A stretch of DNA of 64,000 bases from Verrucomicrobiaceae bacterium E54 (GCA_022548915.1 JAKZES010000002.1:62001-126000), one strand, 5' to 3'. Positions 23,065-32,579 are shown, numbered from the stretch's first letter. Translations and numbers: made by a program. The notes: generated by a model from the letters alone, not told the origin.

Positions 23065-24495
23065 ATGCGTCTCCCCAAATGGCTCTGGCGGATGATCCGC
23101 TCCAAGCGGGTTCATCGCTTCCTCGCGATCGCGCCCTTCGTGGCGGTGGTCGGGGTGGTGGTGTTCTACTGGGGCGTCAATCGCTGGGGGCAAGCCAAGA
23201 TCGATGCGACGTGTGAGCGGTTGCAGAAATCCGGAATTCCTTTAGCTCTGAAGCAACCTACTGCCCAACCCACCATTTCCGACACAGCACTCCGCTTCTA
23301 CAAAGATGCCCGTGCCACTGTCTTTCCAAGAACCGTCTTCGAGACCGGAGGACTAACGCACCCTACAGCTTGGAACGATTTCATCACAGGCACTTCGAGC
23401 CATCCCCCTGGCGACCTCCGAATCATGATCGCAAGCCCTGGCTACGATCAAACCGAGGAAATGCTCGCCGAGCAAATCCTCGACTCGCTCCGAACAACCC
23501 GGGAAGCAGCAGACTCCATCATCGAGGCGATCCGATTGCCGGAAGCAACCGTTGGCCGAGGAGTGCGGGAACAGCGCCTGGTTTTAGAGACAGCGCACTA
23601 CACCGGATGGTTCTCTCTCATCCACAGCATCCTGCTCATGAAAGCAGGAGATCTCGATGGAGCAGTCCGTGACTTCCAGCTAACGATCCAGATTGGCCTC
23701 ACCTGGCAGAGCCCCTATCTTCCCAATAGGTCGGTGGGTGAATGGCTCGTGCATGAGGCGAATCGAGTGACGCCGTTCCTCATCGAGGCGGCGCGCGAAC
23801 GACCCAAGCACCTCCAGAAACTCGATCAATCACTTGCCTCAGTCGATTCGATCCTGCCCACGCTACGGGCGGAACAGATGAGACTACACCACCTCTGCAA
23901 AACCTGCTCGGAGCTCGATGGCATCACCAACGATACTTTGCGGTATTCCTTCGAAGACCTCCCTTGGGCTGGCAACAGCTCGGATTGGCGCCAGCTCGTT
24001 CGCGAGTATTGGTGGCAGACCCAACCCATCGGGTATCGGAAGGCCAATCTGGCCAAGGACATTGATTCCTTGATTCCCATCATCCAAGGACTGCCTGAGG
24101 TCGCGACGCCAAACACCACCACTTTCGCTGATTTGGATTCCTACGAGTTTCATTCAGACCCACGCACCAACTCCTTCGCTGCTTCGGCGGGCGCCTGGCA
24201 ATGGATCCCGGACAGCGTCGGCCACAAAATGGTGACACTCCTCAACCTCCGCTTCCACCGCCTCTCCATCGCCGCCGAACTCCATCGCCACCGGACAGGT
24301 TCCTATCCTGAAACCATCCATCAACTCATGCCGAAGCCCTTGATCTCGCCTTTCGACGGCGAGCCGATCCGACTCGCCCCACTGCCGGATGGACGGCTTC
24401 GGTTCGAAGCGGCAGGTGCCACGCTTCTCCCGGATGGCACCCTCCATTTCGACCCAACGACCCCCATCACCTTCGACTACCCGCCCAAACCCTGA
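23065..24495 (+). CDS. Single-TM hypothetical protein
   Basis: A 476-residue protein of unknown function. It begins with a basic stretch and a transmembrane helix (residues about 19-40, FLAIAPFVAVVGVVVFYWG), so most of the chain is probably periplasmic. The large middle part is helical and has no motif I recognise. The C-terminus (about 400-476) has the pattern RTGSYPETIHQL...SPFDGEPIRL, a G-x-YP...DPFxG-x-P(L/I)R module that I know from many planctomycete and verrucomicrobial hypothetical proteins. The middle of the gene is less GC-rich than its neighbours, which may point to transfer or relaxed selection. A stretch homologous to its last 70 bases is found again after the next gene, at 24931-25003. 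Confidence 0.75.
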   Translation: MRLPKWLWRMIRSKRVHRFLAIAPFVAVVGVVVFYWGVNRWGQAKIDATCERLQKSGIPLALKQPTAQPTISDTALRFYKDARATVFPRTVFETGGLTHPTAWNDFITGTSSHPPGDLRIMIASPGYDQTEEMLAEQILDSLRTTREAADSIIEAIRLPEATVGRGVREQRLVLETAHYTGWFSLIHSILLMKAGDLDGAVRDFQLTIQIGLTWQSPYLPNRSVGEWLVHEANRVTPFLIEAARERPKHLQKLDQSLASVDSILPTLRAEQMRLHHLCKTCSELDGITNDTLRYSFEDLPWAGNSSDWRQLVREYWWQTQPIGYRKANLAKDIDSLIPIIQGLPEVATPNTTTFADLDSYEFHSDPRTNSFAASAGAWQWIPDSVGHKMVTLLNLRFHRLSIAAELHRHRTGSYPETIHQLMPKPLISPFDGEPIRLAPLPDGRLRFEAAGATLLPDGTLHFDPTTPITFDYPPKP

Positions 24496-24497
24496 AC

Positions 24498-24524
24498 GTG
24501 GCGCAAAGCTGTGCTTTGCGCCAC
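24498..24524. repeat. Perfect hairpin, GTGGCGCAAAGC core
   Basis: A perfect 12-bp stem GTGGCGCAAAGC / GCTTTGCGCCAC with a TGT loop directly after the stop of the preceding gene, followed by CCTCA. There is no T-run, so it is better seen as a REP-type hairpin than a classic terminator. The flank GCGCCACCCTCA recurs at 25094 and 25871. Confidence 0.8.
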
Positions 24525-24582
24525 CCTCAGCCGGCGCCTGAATCCCGTTGCCGGATCACGAAACGAGCGGCAGCCTTTCCCC

Positions 24583-24930
24583 ATGAAAGTCGAAAAGGTG
24601 AAGTATGCCCTGTGGGCGGCCGACTGGCAGCGCTGCCTCAAGTTCTACCACGAGCTCTTCGGAGGTGAGGTCACGATGCAGTCCGAAGTCTGGAGCGAGA
24701 TCGTCATCGAGAATGCCATCATCGGCATCCACGGCGGCGGCGAAGGCAAGCGCACCTGGACCGGCCTATCCTTCCAGCTCGACGACCTCCGCGAGGGCAT
24801 CCGCCGCCTGAATGAATGCGGCGGCGAACTCACGCGCGAACCGACCGATACCGCCGAGGACCCCCTGCACCTCGCCATGTGCATCGACCCCGACGGCAAC
24901 GAGTTCATGATGACCCAGAAGCGGGGCTGA
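24583..24930 (+). CDS. VOC (glyoxalase/bleomycin-resistance fold) family protein
   Basis: A 115-residue protein of the vicinal oxygen chelate superfamily, made of two beta-alpha-beta-beta-beta modules. The first module opens with KYALWAADWQRCLKFYHELFG, the second ends with MCIDPDGNEFMMTQ, the characteristic D-P-(D/E)-G-N closing motif that carries a metal-ligand position in active members. The ATG at 24583 begins the first strand; the frame upstream is only leader. The reaction is unknown: members include lyases, dioxygenases and binding proteins for drugs. The gene lies between two direct copies of an approximately 95-bp sequence (24423-24520 and 24931-25027), as though it had been inserted in, or framed by, a duplication. 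Confidence 0.85.
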   Translation: MKVEKVKYALWAADWQRCLKFYHELFGGEVTMQSEVWSEIVIENAIIGIHGGGEGKRTWTGLSFQLDDLREGIRRLNECGGELTREPTDTAEDPLHLAMCIDPDGNEFMMTQKRG

Positions 24931-25003
24931 GCTTCTCCCGGATGGCACCCTCCTTTTCGCCCCAACGACCCCTACACCTTCGATTACCCAGCCAAGACCT
25001 GAC
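24931..25003 (+). pseudogene. 3' remnant of a paralogue of the 476-residue protein
   Basis: This stretch matches the end of the gene at 23065-24495 (from 24423): GCTTCTCCCGGATGGCACCC is identical in both. A one-base deletion near 24972 changes frame, after which the codons read PNDPYTFDYPAKT-stop, corresponding to DPTTPITFDYPPKP-stop in the intact gene. No other part of the gene is present here. Confidence 0.7.
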
Positions 25004-25105
25004 CGTGGCGCAAAGCTTGGCTTTGCGAGAGATCGGCAGGGCTCCTGTCGTGCCGGCGGGACGCCGACAGAGCCACTCGCAAAGCAGAGCCTTGCGCCAC
25101 CCTCA
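25004..25105. repeat. Nested inverted repeat (REP doublet)
   Basis: The outer arms GTGGCGCAAAGCTTGGCTTT (from 25004) and, inverted, GCAAAGCAGAGCCTTGCGCC (from 25079) form a long imperfect stem. Inside, GGCTCCTGTCG and CGACAGAGCC form a second hairpin. It ends in the 12-mer GCGCCACCCTCA (25094-25105) shared with two other hairpins nearby. Confidence 0.75.
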
Positions 25106-25143
25106 CCATTGACATGGTTCGTTTCTCACCGTAATGGTGAACC
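25103..25143 (+). promoter_or_regulatory. Promoter/operator of the PIN toxin-antitoxin pair
   Basis: A perfect -35 hexamer TTGACA (25109-25114) stands 17 bp from a weak -10 candidate TAATGG (25132-25137). Two palindromes overlap it: ACCATtgacATGGT (25105-25118) and CACCgtaatGGTG (25127-25139). TCACCATT and AATGGTGA form a larger inverted pair. Such palindromes over the promoter fit autoregulation by the antitoxin, which starts only a few bases downstream. Confidence 0.5.
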
Positions 25144-25398
25144 GTGAAATCGATCACCATCCACAAGCTCGACGATGCGACCGAGGAGCGGCTCGTCGCC
25201 CGCGCCCGGAGCGAGGGGGTGAGCTTGAACCAGTTGGTGAAGCGTCTGCTGCGCGAGTCTCTGGGCGTCCACAACGCCGCGCCGGACCACCGCCGGGATT
25301 TTGCCGCATTCTGTGGTCGCTGGTCGGAGCAGGAGGCCGAGGAATTCGACCGGGCCGTCGCTGGCTTCGATGAGATCGACGAGGAAGTATGGCGATGA
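25144..25398 (+). CDS. Ribbon-helix-helix antitoxin (VapB/FitA-like)
   Basis: An 84-residue protein, GTG start at 25144. The N-terminus KSITIHKLDDATEERLVARA followed by VSLNQLVKRLLRESLG is the pattern of a ribbon-helix-helix DNA-binding domain of the Arc/FitA type (residues about 2-43). The acidic C-terminal part (about 48-84) would wrap around and inhibit the toxin. The end overlaps the toxin start in the ATGA manner, the usual coupling in type II toxin-antitoxin operons. It probably represses its own promoter through the palindromes directly upstream. Confidence 0.85.
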   Translation: MKSITIHKLDDATEERLVARARSEGVSLNQLVKRLLRESLGVHNAAPDHRRDFAAFCGRWSEQEAEEFDRAVAGFDEIDEEVWR

Positions 25399-25802
25399 AC
25401 GAGACGGTCGTCCTCGACACCAATGCCTACTCGCACCTGTTCCGGGGCGACGAGGCGGTGCTGGATGTGATCTCCCGGGCGAAGCGCGTGCTTCTTCCGG
25501 TCACCGTGCTGGGCGAACTGTTCGCAGGATTCAGGATCGGCAACCGGGAAGGCAGGAATCGGCGGGATCTGGAGGACTTCCTGTCGCGGCCCTCGGTCCG
25601 CGTGCTGACCACCACCCCCGAGGTTGCCGACCTCTACGGAGTCATCGTCAGTGACCTGCGGGCAGCGGGCGACAAGATCCCCACCAACGACCTCTGGATC
25701 GCTGCCCACACTCTTTCCGTCGGAGGAGTGCTGGTGACCTACGACCGGCACTTCGAAAAGGTCCCCGGGCTGAGACGGTGGCCGGGGCCGGGGGATACAT
25801 GA
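25395..25802 (+). CDS. PIN-domain toxin (VapC-like ribonuclease)
   Basis: Predicted PIN-domain endoribonuclease of a type II toxin-antitoxin pair. Acidic active-site residues are visible: Asp in VVLDTNAYSHLF, Glu in VLGELFAGF, Asp in IPTNDLWIAA and Asp in VTYDRHF. The length of 135 residues is normal. Two ATGs are possible, 25389 and 25395. I prefer 25395 because GAGGAAG (25381-25387) is then at ideal Shine-Dalgarno distance and the ATG overlaps the antitoxin's TGA. It probably cleaves a specific tRNA or rRNA, but the target cannot be read from the sequence. Confidence 0.9.
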   Translation: MNETVVLDTNAYSHLFRGDEAVLDVISRAKRVLLPVTVLGELFAGFRIGNREGRNRRDLEDFLSRPSVRVLTTTPEVADLYGVIVSDLRAAGDKIPTNDLWIAAHTLSVGGVLVTYDRHFEKVPGLRRWPGPGDT

Positions 25803-25810
25803 TCCCAGAT

Positions 25811-25882
25811 GGAGCGCGGACTTCAGTCCGCACCTGGTGACGCTCTCCCCCATCATGCGGACTGAAGTCCGCGCCACCCTCA
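25811..25882. repeat. REP doublet with GCGGACTTCAGTCCGC core
   Basis: GCGCGGACTTCAGTCCGCA (25814-25832) and its inverted copy TGCGGACTGAAGTCCGCGC (25856-25874) flank a 23-bp spacer; each arm can also fold on itself. It ends in GCGCCACCCTCA (25871-25882), the same 12-mer as in two other hairpins of this region. Confidence 0.8.
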
Positions 25883-25944
25883 GTCCCCTGACTTCAGCAT
25901 CCCGCCCCGGCGGGACCCCGCGAACGCGGGGCCAGGTCTTGAAA
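25880..25944. repeat. REP insertion flanked by a duplicated lepA 3' end
   Basis: TCAGTCCCCTGACTTCA at 25880 repeats, with one mismatch, the first bases of the lepA 3' end at 25945 (TCAGTCCCCTGATTTCA), including the stop codon. Between them lies a GC-rich hairpin segment (CCCGCCCCGGCGGG, then CCCCGCGaaCGCGGGG). This looks like a REP element with a long target-site duplication. Confidence 0.6.
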
Positions 25945-27744
<1,800 letters not shown>

Positions 27745-27854
27745 GGGTGGTCGGAGCGCCCCGGGAGGGCGCGGCGGATGAGAACCACGGAATACACCGA
27801 ACGCACGGAAAAAGAAAGGGACTCGCGGATTCCGGGCGGGCGGACCTGCGGATA

Positions 27855-27889
27855 CAAAACGACCGCCGGGCGCATCGCGCCGGCGGTCG
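27855..27889 (-). terminator. Rho-independent terminator
   Basis: Inverted repeat CGACCGCCGG (27860-27869) and CCGGCGGTCG (27880-27889). Read on the minus strand the stem is followed by TTTTG, fitting a terminator for the secreted charged protein whose stop lies at 27912. Confidence 0.7.
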
Positions 27890-27911
27890 TGGGGAACAAA
27901 GGTCGTGGAAA

Positions 27912-28601
27912 TCAGTCGCGCAGCTCCTCATTGAGCTCCCTCGCCAATTCGGCGGCTTCCTCAAAGAGCTTCTCGCGCTCGCGGGTGCTGAGCCCGCCGG
28001 CCTTGGCCTTTTCCTCAAGCGCATTGAGCTTGGCCAGATCGCGCTTCAGTCGGCTGGCCTCGCCGGACGAGAGCCGACCGGAGCGCTCGCCGAATTCGAT
28101 CTTCTCCTCGAACCGGTGCTGGGCGTGGTTGAGGATCGGCGTCCGCTGGCTGGCCTTCTCCGACTCTTCGAGAGCGGCATTGATCTCGTCGTTCAGATCG
28201 TCGAGAGCGCCACGCAGTTCGGCCCTTTCCTCTTCGGTGAGCTCGCCGTCGGCACGCATCTGCTTGCCGTTCTGGGTGATGGTGGTGTGCTTCACCTTGA
28301 AGATCTGTCCATTCTCCTCGGTGATCGAACCGTGGTGGAGAAGCCGGACGATGCGCTTGTAGGTGTGGTTGTGGTACTCGACGAGATTGGACGGGCGCTT
28401 GTCGGTCGCCTCGGGATCCTTCTTCCACTTGTGGGTGTCCAGATGGTCGAGGAGTTGTTCCTCCCTCATCGCACCCCTTTCGCCGGCATCGCGTTGATTC
28501 CAGGCAGCGCGGTGGTTGGGCTTGCGGCCTTTCCCGGGCTTCTGGGCAAAGGCAGGCGGGATCAGGAGGGCGGAGAGCAGTAGAATGGGAATGATCTTCA
28601 T
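27912..28601 (-). CDS. Secreted charged helical protein
   Basis: A 229-residue protein with a signal peptide (MKIIPILLLSALLIPPAFA) starting at 28601; longer frames upstream would run through the divergent gene. The mature part is very hydrophilic, rich in Glu, Lys and Arg, and predicted largely helical with coiled-coil character, especially the last 110 residues (for example LREELTEEERAEL-type heptads around ELTEEERAELRGALDDLND). No catalytic motif or known domain is seen. It probably has a structural or chaperone-like role in the periplasm, but this is only inferred from composition. The next gene is divergent, with starts only six bases apart if the first possible start is used. Confidence 0.75.
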   Translation of the reverse strand: MKIIPILLLSALLIPPAFAQKPGKGRKPNHRAAWNQRDAGERGAMREEQLLDHLDTHKWKKDPEATDKRPSNLVEYHNHTYKRIVRLLHHGSITEENGQIFKVKHTTITQNGKQMRADGELTEEERAELRGALDDLNDEINAALEESEKASQRTPILNHAQHRFEEKIEFGERSGRLSSGEASRLKRDLAKLNALEEKAKAGGLSTREREKLFEEAAELARELNEELRD

Positions 28602-28607
28602 GGCAGA

Positions 28608-30029
28608 TTGGAACAGGTTCAGGCAGGAGAACCCCGGCTCACGCGGAAGGTTGCGCATCACCCGAAGAATTTGATACCCGTTTGGGCCGTGAGCGACCGC
28701 TATGAGATCCTCGACATCCTGACTCAGGATGCGGACGGCGTCGCCTTTCACGCAGAAGACCGAGAAACCGGCACCGAGGTGGTGCTGCGCCGGTTCTTTC
28801 CATTCGGGGCCAATGGCGGTGGGCTCGTTGATGAAGAACGGTCCGCCTACGAGATCGCCGTGCGCCGCCTGATGGGGGTTTCGCACCCGGCACTGCGCAA
28901 CGTGCTCGACGGCGGCACCGACCCGGTGGATGGCATGCCCTTTCTGGTAACCGAATGGCTCGGTGGCCGCCCGCTGGCCCACCGGCTGCAGGACAAACCC
29001 CTGAGCCCTCACTCGGCCAAGGCACTGATCGATCTCGCTCTGGAAACCTGCCAGGTCCTTTCCGAGGCATTCCAGGAAGAGTGCGTCTGGATCGAAACGG
29101 CGACCAGCTCCATCCTGCTGAACGGCAACGATGAGAACCGTCAGGTCACTTTCCGGATCTCACCACTGCGCTGGCTCGGTGAGGATGAATCGCGCAAGGG
29201 TCTGCGCTCGCTGCTCCGGCTTTGCGAAGAAGTGACCGGCTGGAGCCGCCGAATGCTCTCCGATGGCTCGGGTGATGGCCTCGGGGGCTGGATCCGGGCA
29301 CTGCGAAAGGATCCTGACCAATGGAGTCTCGAGCAGGCACGCTATGCCCTTCATTATGGCCCTGCGGCCCTTGAAAACGCATCCAGTGGAGTCGTTCAGA
29401 ATTCCTCCCCGATCTCGCCACCCGACGCCACCATCCCTGCCCAGGCATCGGCACCGGCGCTGCGGTCCACGAGTTCCACCAACTGGTGGCCTTGGATCAT
29501 CGCCGCGTCGCTGACCGTTCTCGCGATTGGATTCATCTTCTGGCAGGCCTATCGTCACCGCGACCCGGCCGCGCCACCGATGGCGGCGGCCACCGAGGAG
29601 GCGCAGATGACCGATGTCGAACGCGCCTCGGCCCGGGTCGCCGAGCTGATGGCGGAGAGAGAAGCCGCCAACGCCGCCGCCAATCCGAATCCCGCGCCCG
29701 CCGTCGATCCAACGGAAGACAAGCGTCTTGTCGCCCGGGGGAAGGCACTCCACAACAAGCTCGGCGAAGTGGATCATGTCGAAGGTCAACTCCGGCAGGT
29801 CCGGGCCAGCAGGAGTGGCGACACGATCTACCTCGAGCTGGGATCCTTGAGAGGACCCAACGCCATCTGTGGTCGATACAAGACCAAGCTCAAAGTCTTC
29901 ACCGAGAAAGAGCTGAGAGATCTTGTAGGCAAACGCCTGCGCCTGCGTGGAAAGGTTGTGAAGGATCCGGGCAACCGGATTGCGATCGACCTGACAGCGA
30001 AAGATACCATCGAGGTGATCGCAGACTGA
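28608..30029 (+). CDS. Membrane pseudokinase with C-terminal OB-like domain
   Basis: Up to 473 residues. The N-terminal half (about 30-260) follows a bacterial Ser/Thr kinase plan: YEILDILTQDADGVAF where the glycine loop would be, an N-lobe strand VVLRRFFPFG, and the hinge PFLVTEWLGGRPL. However, the ATP-binding Lys is Arg in VVLRRF, the HRD loop is replaced by WIETATSSILLNG, and the DFG site reads FRISP, so catalysis is unlikely. A transmembrane helix follows (WWPWIIAASLTVLAIGFIFW, near 290-310), then a low-complexity Ala/Glu linker and a C-terminal small beta domain (about 385-473), possibly OB-fold, predicted periplasmic. The start is uncertain: a GTG at 28689 (SDRYEIL) would begin exactly at the kinase domain and leave a normal divergent promoter region. 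Its stop lies inside the left arm of the following inverted repeat. Confidence 0.7.
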   Translation: MEQVQAGEPRLTRKVAHHPKNLIPVWAVSDRYEILDILTQDADGVAFHAEDRETGTEVVLRRFFPFGANGGGLVDEERSAYEIAVRRLMGVSHPALRNVLDGGTDPVDGMPFLVTEWLGGRPLAHRLQDKPLSPHSAKALIDLALETCQVLSEAFQEECVWIETATSSILLNGNDENRQVTFRISPLRWLGEDESRKGLRSLLRLCEEVTGWSRRMLSDGSGDGLGGWIRALRKDPDQWSLEQARYALHYGPAALENASSGVVQNSSPISPPDATIPAQASAPALRSTSSTNWWPWIIAASLTVLAIGFIFWQAYRHRDPAAPPMAAATEEAQMTDVERASARVAELMAEREAANAAANPNPAPAVDPTEDKRLVARGKALHNKLGEVDHVEGQLRQVRASRSGDTIYLELGSLRGPNAICGRYKTKLKVFTEKELRDLVGKRLRLRGKVVKDPGNRIAIDLTAKDTIEVIAD

Positions 30030-30169
30030 AGGAGCGCGCGACGCTGTCGCGCATCGCCCAAGCTGAAGACTCAGCGTTCCCTTTCCCGATCCGCAAGATG
30101 TGACAATCGCTGATTGGCAAATGCAGACACGATGAACACACCATGCGCGACAGCGTCGCGCGCTCCTTC
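30028..30169. repeat. MITE-like element with perfect 27-bp inverted ends
   Basis: GAAGGAGCGCGCGACGCTGT... (30028-30054) and its exact inverse ending CGCGCGCTCCTTC (30143-30169) bound an 88-bp core without coding capacity. Each arm also contains a GCGCGACGCTGTCGCGC hairpin. It fills most of the gap between the pseudokinase gene, whose TGA overlaps the left end, and recG. Confidence 0.85.
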
Positions 30170-30216
30170 TCACCTCCGCACTTGGTCTTCGCCCGGATAC
30201 CCTCTTCACTGCTCAA

Positions 30217-32256
30217 GTGATTCCGGCCGATTCGGACCTCGCCCGCGTCGACTTCCTTGCCCCCAAGGAAGTGCTCGCGCTGGCCTCGGCGGGACTCAGG
30301 ACCGCGAGGCAGCTCCTCGACCACCTGCCGCGCCGCTACGAGGACCGGCGGCGGTTCGACTCCTTCCCCGCCGAAGCCGGCGGCGCGCCGGTCTGCATCC
30401 GCGGCACGGTCATCGACACCCGCAACCGCTTCGGCCCGCGGGTGCGTTTCTACGAGGCCGTCGTCGCCGACGCCTCCGGCTCGGGGGTCGGACCCGCCAC
30501 CCTGACCTGCCGCTGGTTCAACATGCCCTTCCTTTCGAAGGTGCTCGCCGCCGGCCAGGAGATCATCCTCCACGGCAAGCCGAAGGAATTCCAGGGGCGC
30601 ATCGTCATCGACCACCCCGATTTCGAGGTCATCAAGGACGATGCCGGCCCGTCCATCCACCTCGAGCGCATCGTGCCGGTCTACCGCAACGTCTCCGGCA
30701 TCGCCCAGCGGAGACTACGGGAGATCCAGTACTCGACACTCGACGCCGTCGATCCCGCCACGCTGGCCACCGCCTTCGACGTCGATCCGACCTACCCGCG
30801 ACATGAGGCCTGCCGCGAGGCCCACTTCCCCGAGGCCATGGAACAGGCCGAGGCGGCCCGCCGTCGCTTCGCCCTCGAGGAGTTCTTCGCCGTGCAACTC
30901 AACGTCGTCTGGCGGCGTCGCCGCATCCACGACTGCAGCGGGAGGGTGCTCGGGAGGAAGACCGAGTTGCTCACCGCATTTTATGAAAGCCTGCCCTTCG
31001 ACCTGACCGGCGCCCAGAAGCGCTCGATCAAGGAGGTCGTCGCCGACATGCGCCAGCCGCGCCCGATGAACCGGCTGCTGCAGGGCGACGTCGGCTCGGG
31101 AAAAACCTTCGTCGCCATGGCATCCATGCTTCTGGCGGTGGACTCCGGAGCCCAGGCCGCGCTGATGGCGCCGACCCAGATCCTCGCCGAGCAGCACTTC
31201 CTCACCTTCCGCCAATGGCTGGAGCCGCTGGGGGTTCGCGTCGCCCTGCGCACCGCCGACCGGCAGGAGAGCACGCACGTCGAGCTCGAGGGCGACGCCC
31301 AGATCATCATCGGCACCCATGCGCTGCTCTATGATGAGGCGCTGTTCTCCGACCTCGGGCTGATCGTCATCGACGAGCAGCACAAGTTCGGCGTGATGCA
31401 GCGCGGTCGACTCATCGACCGGGGTACCCGCCCCGACGTGCTGGTCATGACCGCCACGCCGATCCCGCGGACGCTGACCATGACCATTTACGGCGACCTC
31501 GATGTCTCCATTCTCGATGAACGGCCCGCCGGCCGCGGAAAAATGGTCACCGCCCTGCGGGTGAAGCCGAGGCAGAGCGACCTCAACAAGTTCGTCAAAA
31601 CCCAGCTCGAAGAAGGCCGCCAGGCCTACCTCGTCTATCCACTGGTCGAGGAAAGCACCAAGCTGAAGGCCGAGTCCGCCACCGCCGCCCATGAGAAGTG
31701 GCTCAAGCGCCTAACAAAATTCGAAGTCGGCCTGCTCCACGGCAAGATCGACGCCGAGGAGAAGGAAAGCGTGATGCGCCGCTTCCGCGACCATGAGATC
31801 GATGCGCTGGTGGCGACCACCGTGATCGAGGTCGGCGTCGACGTGCCGAATGCCAACCTCATGATCATCCACCACGCCGAGCGCTTCGGCCTCGCGCAGC
31901 TCCACCAACTCCGGGGCCGGATCGGACGAGGTGAGCACAAGAGCTACTGCATTCTCCTCACCGACGGCAAATCACCCGACGCCATGGAGAAGCTGCAGGT
32001 CATGGAAAAGACCTCCGACGGCTTCGTCATCGCCGAGGAGGACCTGCGGCTGCGCGGGCCCGGCGACGTGCTGGGCACCCTGCAGAGCGGCCTCGGCGAC
32101 TTCCGCTTCCCGGATTTCCTCGCCGACACCGCCCTGCTCCGCGAAGCCCGCGCCCTCGCCGACCAGGTCATCGGGGAAGACCCGAAACTCGACGGCCCGC
32201 ACTCGGCGCTGCGGAGTTGGATCTCGGACGAGGAAAAGCCCGCACCGACGTCATAG
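30217..32256 (+). CDS. recG: ATP-dependent DNA helicase RecG
   Basis: A 679-residue branch-migrating helicase that rescues stalled replication forks. An N-terminal wedge/OB domain (residues about 1-200) binds the junction. The SF2 helicase motifs are all visible: GDVGSGKT (Walker A, near 290), MAPTQILAEQH, DEQH (Walker B, near 386), TATPIPRTL, ATTVIEVGVDVPNA and QLRGRIGRG (motif VI), followed by the C-terminal TRG region (RLRGPGDVLGTLQSG). The length is close to E. coli RecG. Translation appears to begin at the GTG at 30217; no better start lies in frame downstream before the wedge domain. A MITE-like repeat is directly upstream. Confidence 0.97.
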   Translation: MIPADSDLARVDFLAPKEVLALASAGLRTARQLLDHLPRRYEDRRRFDSFPAEAGGAPVCIRGTVIDTRNRFGPRVRFYEAVVADASGSGVGPATLTCRWFNMPFLSKVLAAGQEIILHGKPKEFQGRIVIDHPDFEVIKDDAGPSIHLERIVPVYRNVSGIAQRRLREIQYSTLDAVDPATLATAFDVDPTYPRHEACREAHFPEAMEQAEAARRRFALEEFFAVQLNVVWRRRRIHDCSGRVLGRKTELLTAFYESLPFDLTGAQKRSIKEVVADMRQPRPMNRLLQGDVGSGKTFVAMASMLLAVDSGAQAALMAPTQILAEQHFLTFRQWLEPLGVRVALRTADRQESTHVELEGDAQIIIGTHALLYDEALFSDLGLIVIDEQHKFGVMQRGRLIDRGTRPDVLVMTATPIPRTLTMTIYGDLDVSILDERPAGRGKMVTALRVKPRQSDLNKFVKTQLEEGRQAYLVYPLVEESTKLKAESATAAHEKWLKRLTKFEVGLLHGKIDAEEKESVMRRFRDHEIDALVATTVIEVGVDVPNANLMIIHHAERFGLAQLHQLRGRIGRGEHKSYCILLTDGKSPDAMEKLQVMEKTSDGFVIAEEDLRLRGPGDVLGTLQSGLGDFRFPDFLADTALLREARALADQVIGEDPKLDGPHSALRSWISDEEKPAPTS

Positions 32257-32331
32257 TTGTCTTCACCGGGTAGAACGGATTCCCGACCCTCCAAGTCGGT
32301 GCGCCCTGTACGGACCACAAGAACGCCCGCC

Positions 32332-32351
32332 TCCTCGCGGAAGCGGGCGTC
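32332..32351 (-). terminator. Inverted repeat between recG and small basic protein gene
   Basis: ACGCCCGC and GCGGGCGT form a short GC-rich stem in this gap between two convergent genes. The minus-strand read continues into TTCTTGT, a weak T-rich tail, so it may end the small-protein transcript and perhaps recG as well. Confidence 0.5.
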
Positions 32352-32372
32352 GGGAAAAGCAGGGGAAATCCC

Positions 32373-32579
32373 CTATTCGCCGGCGAACTCCTTCTGCACC
32401 TTCGCCGGGCGCTTGAGGAGGTCGCGGATCTCCTTCGGGTTCATCTTGGAGACCTCCTCTTCGGAGACGCCGAGGGCGATGAGACGCCGCCGGTGCTCGA
32501 GTTGGCGGCGGCGCTTGGGACCCGGTGCCTTGGTCGGGCGGGTCATGTTGGTTTTGGAGTACTTGCGGTTTCTGGCCAT
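32373..32579 (-). CDS. Small basic protein
   Basis: A 68-residue, strongly basic protein starting MARNRKYSKTNMTRPTKAPG, followed by RRRQLEHRRRLIALGVSEEE and MNPKEIRDLLKRPAKV. The first 30 residues are probably disordered and resemble a ribosomal or nucleic-acid-binding tail; the second half is helical. I recognise no family name. The ATG at 32579 is preceded by a plausible purine-rich stretch, and a terminator-like hairpin follows the stop, supporting a real gene. Association with RNA or DNA is inferred only from charge. Confidence 0.7.
   Translation of the reverse strand: MARNRKYSKTNMTRPTKAPGPKRRRQLEHRRRLIALGVSEEEVSKMNPKEIRDLLKRPAKVQKEFAGE

Noticed and set aside
24423-25105. VOC gene as an integron cassette with attC sites
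   Set aside because: The flanking hairpins have no attC-like R and L boxes and no integron integrase is present. Direct repeats of a gene end explain the structure better.
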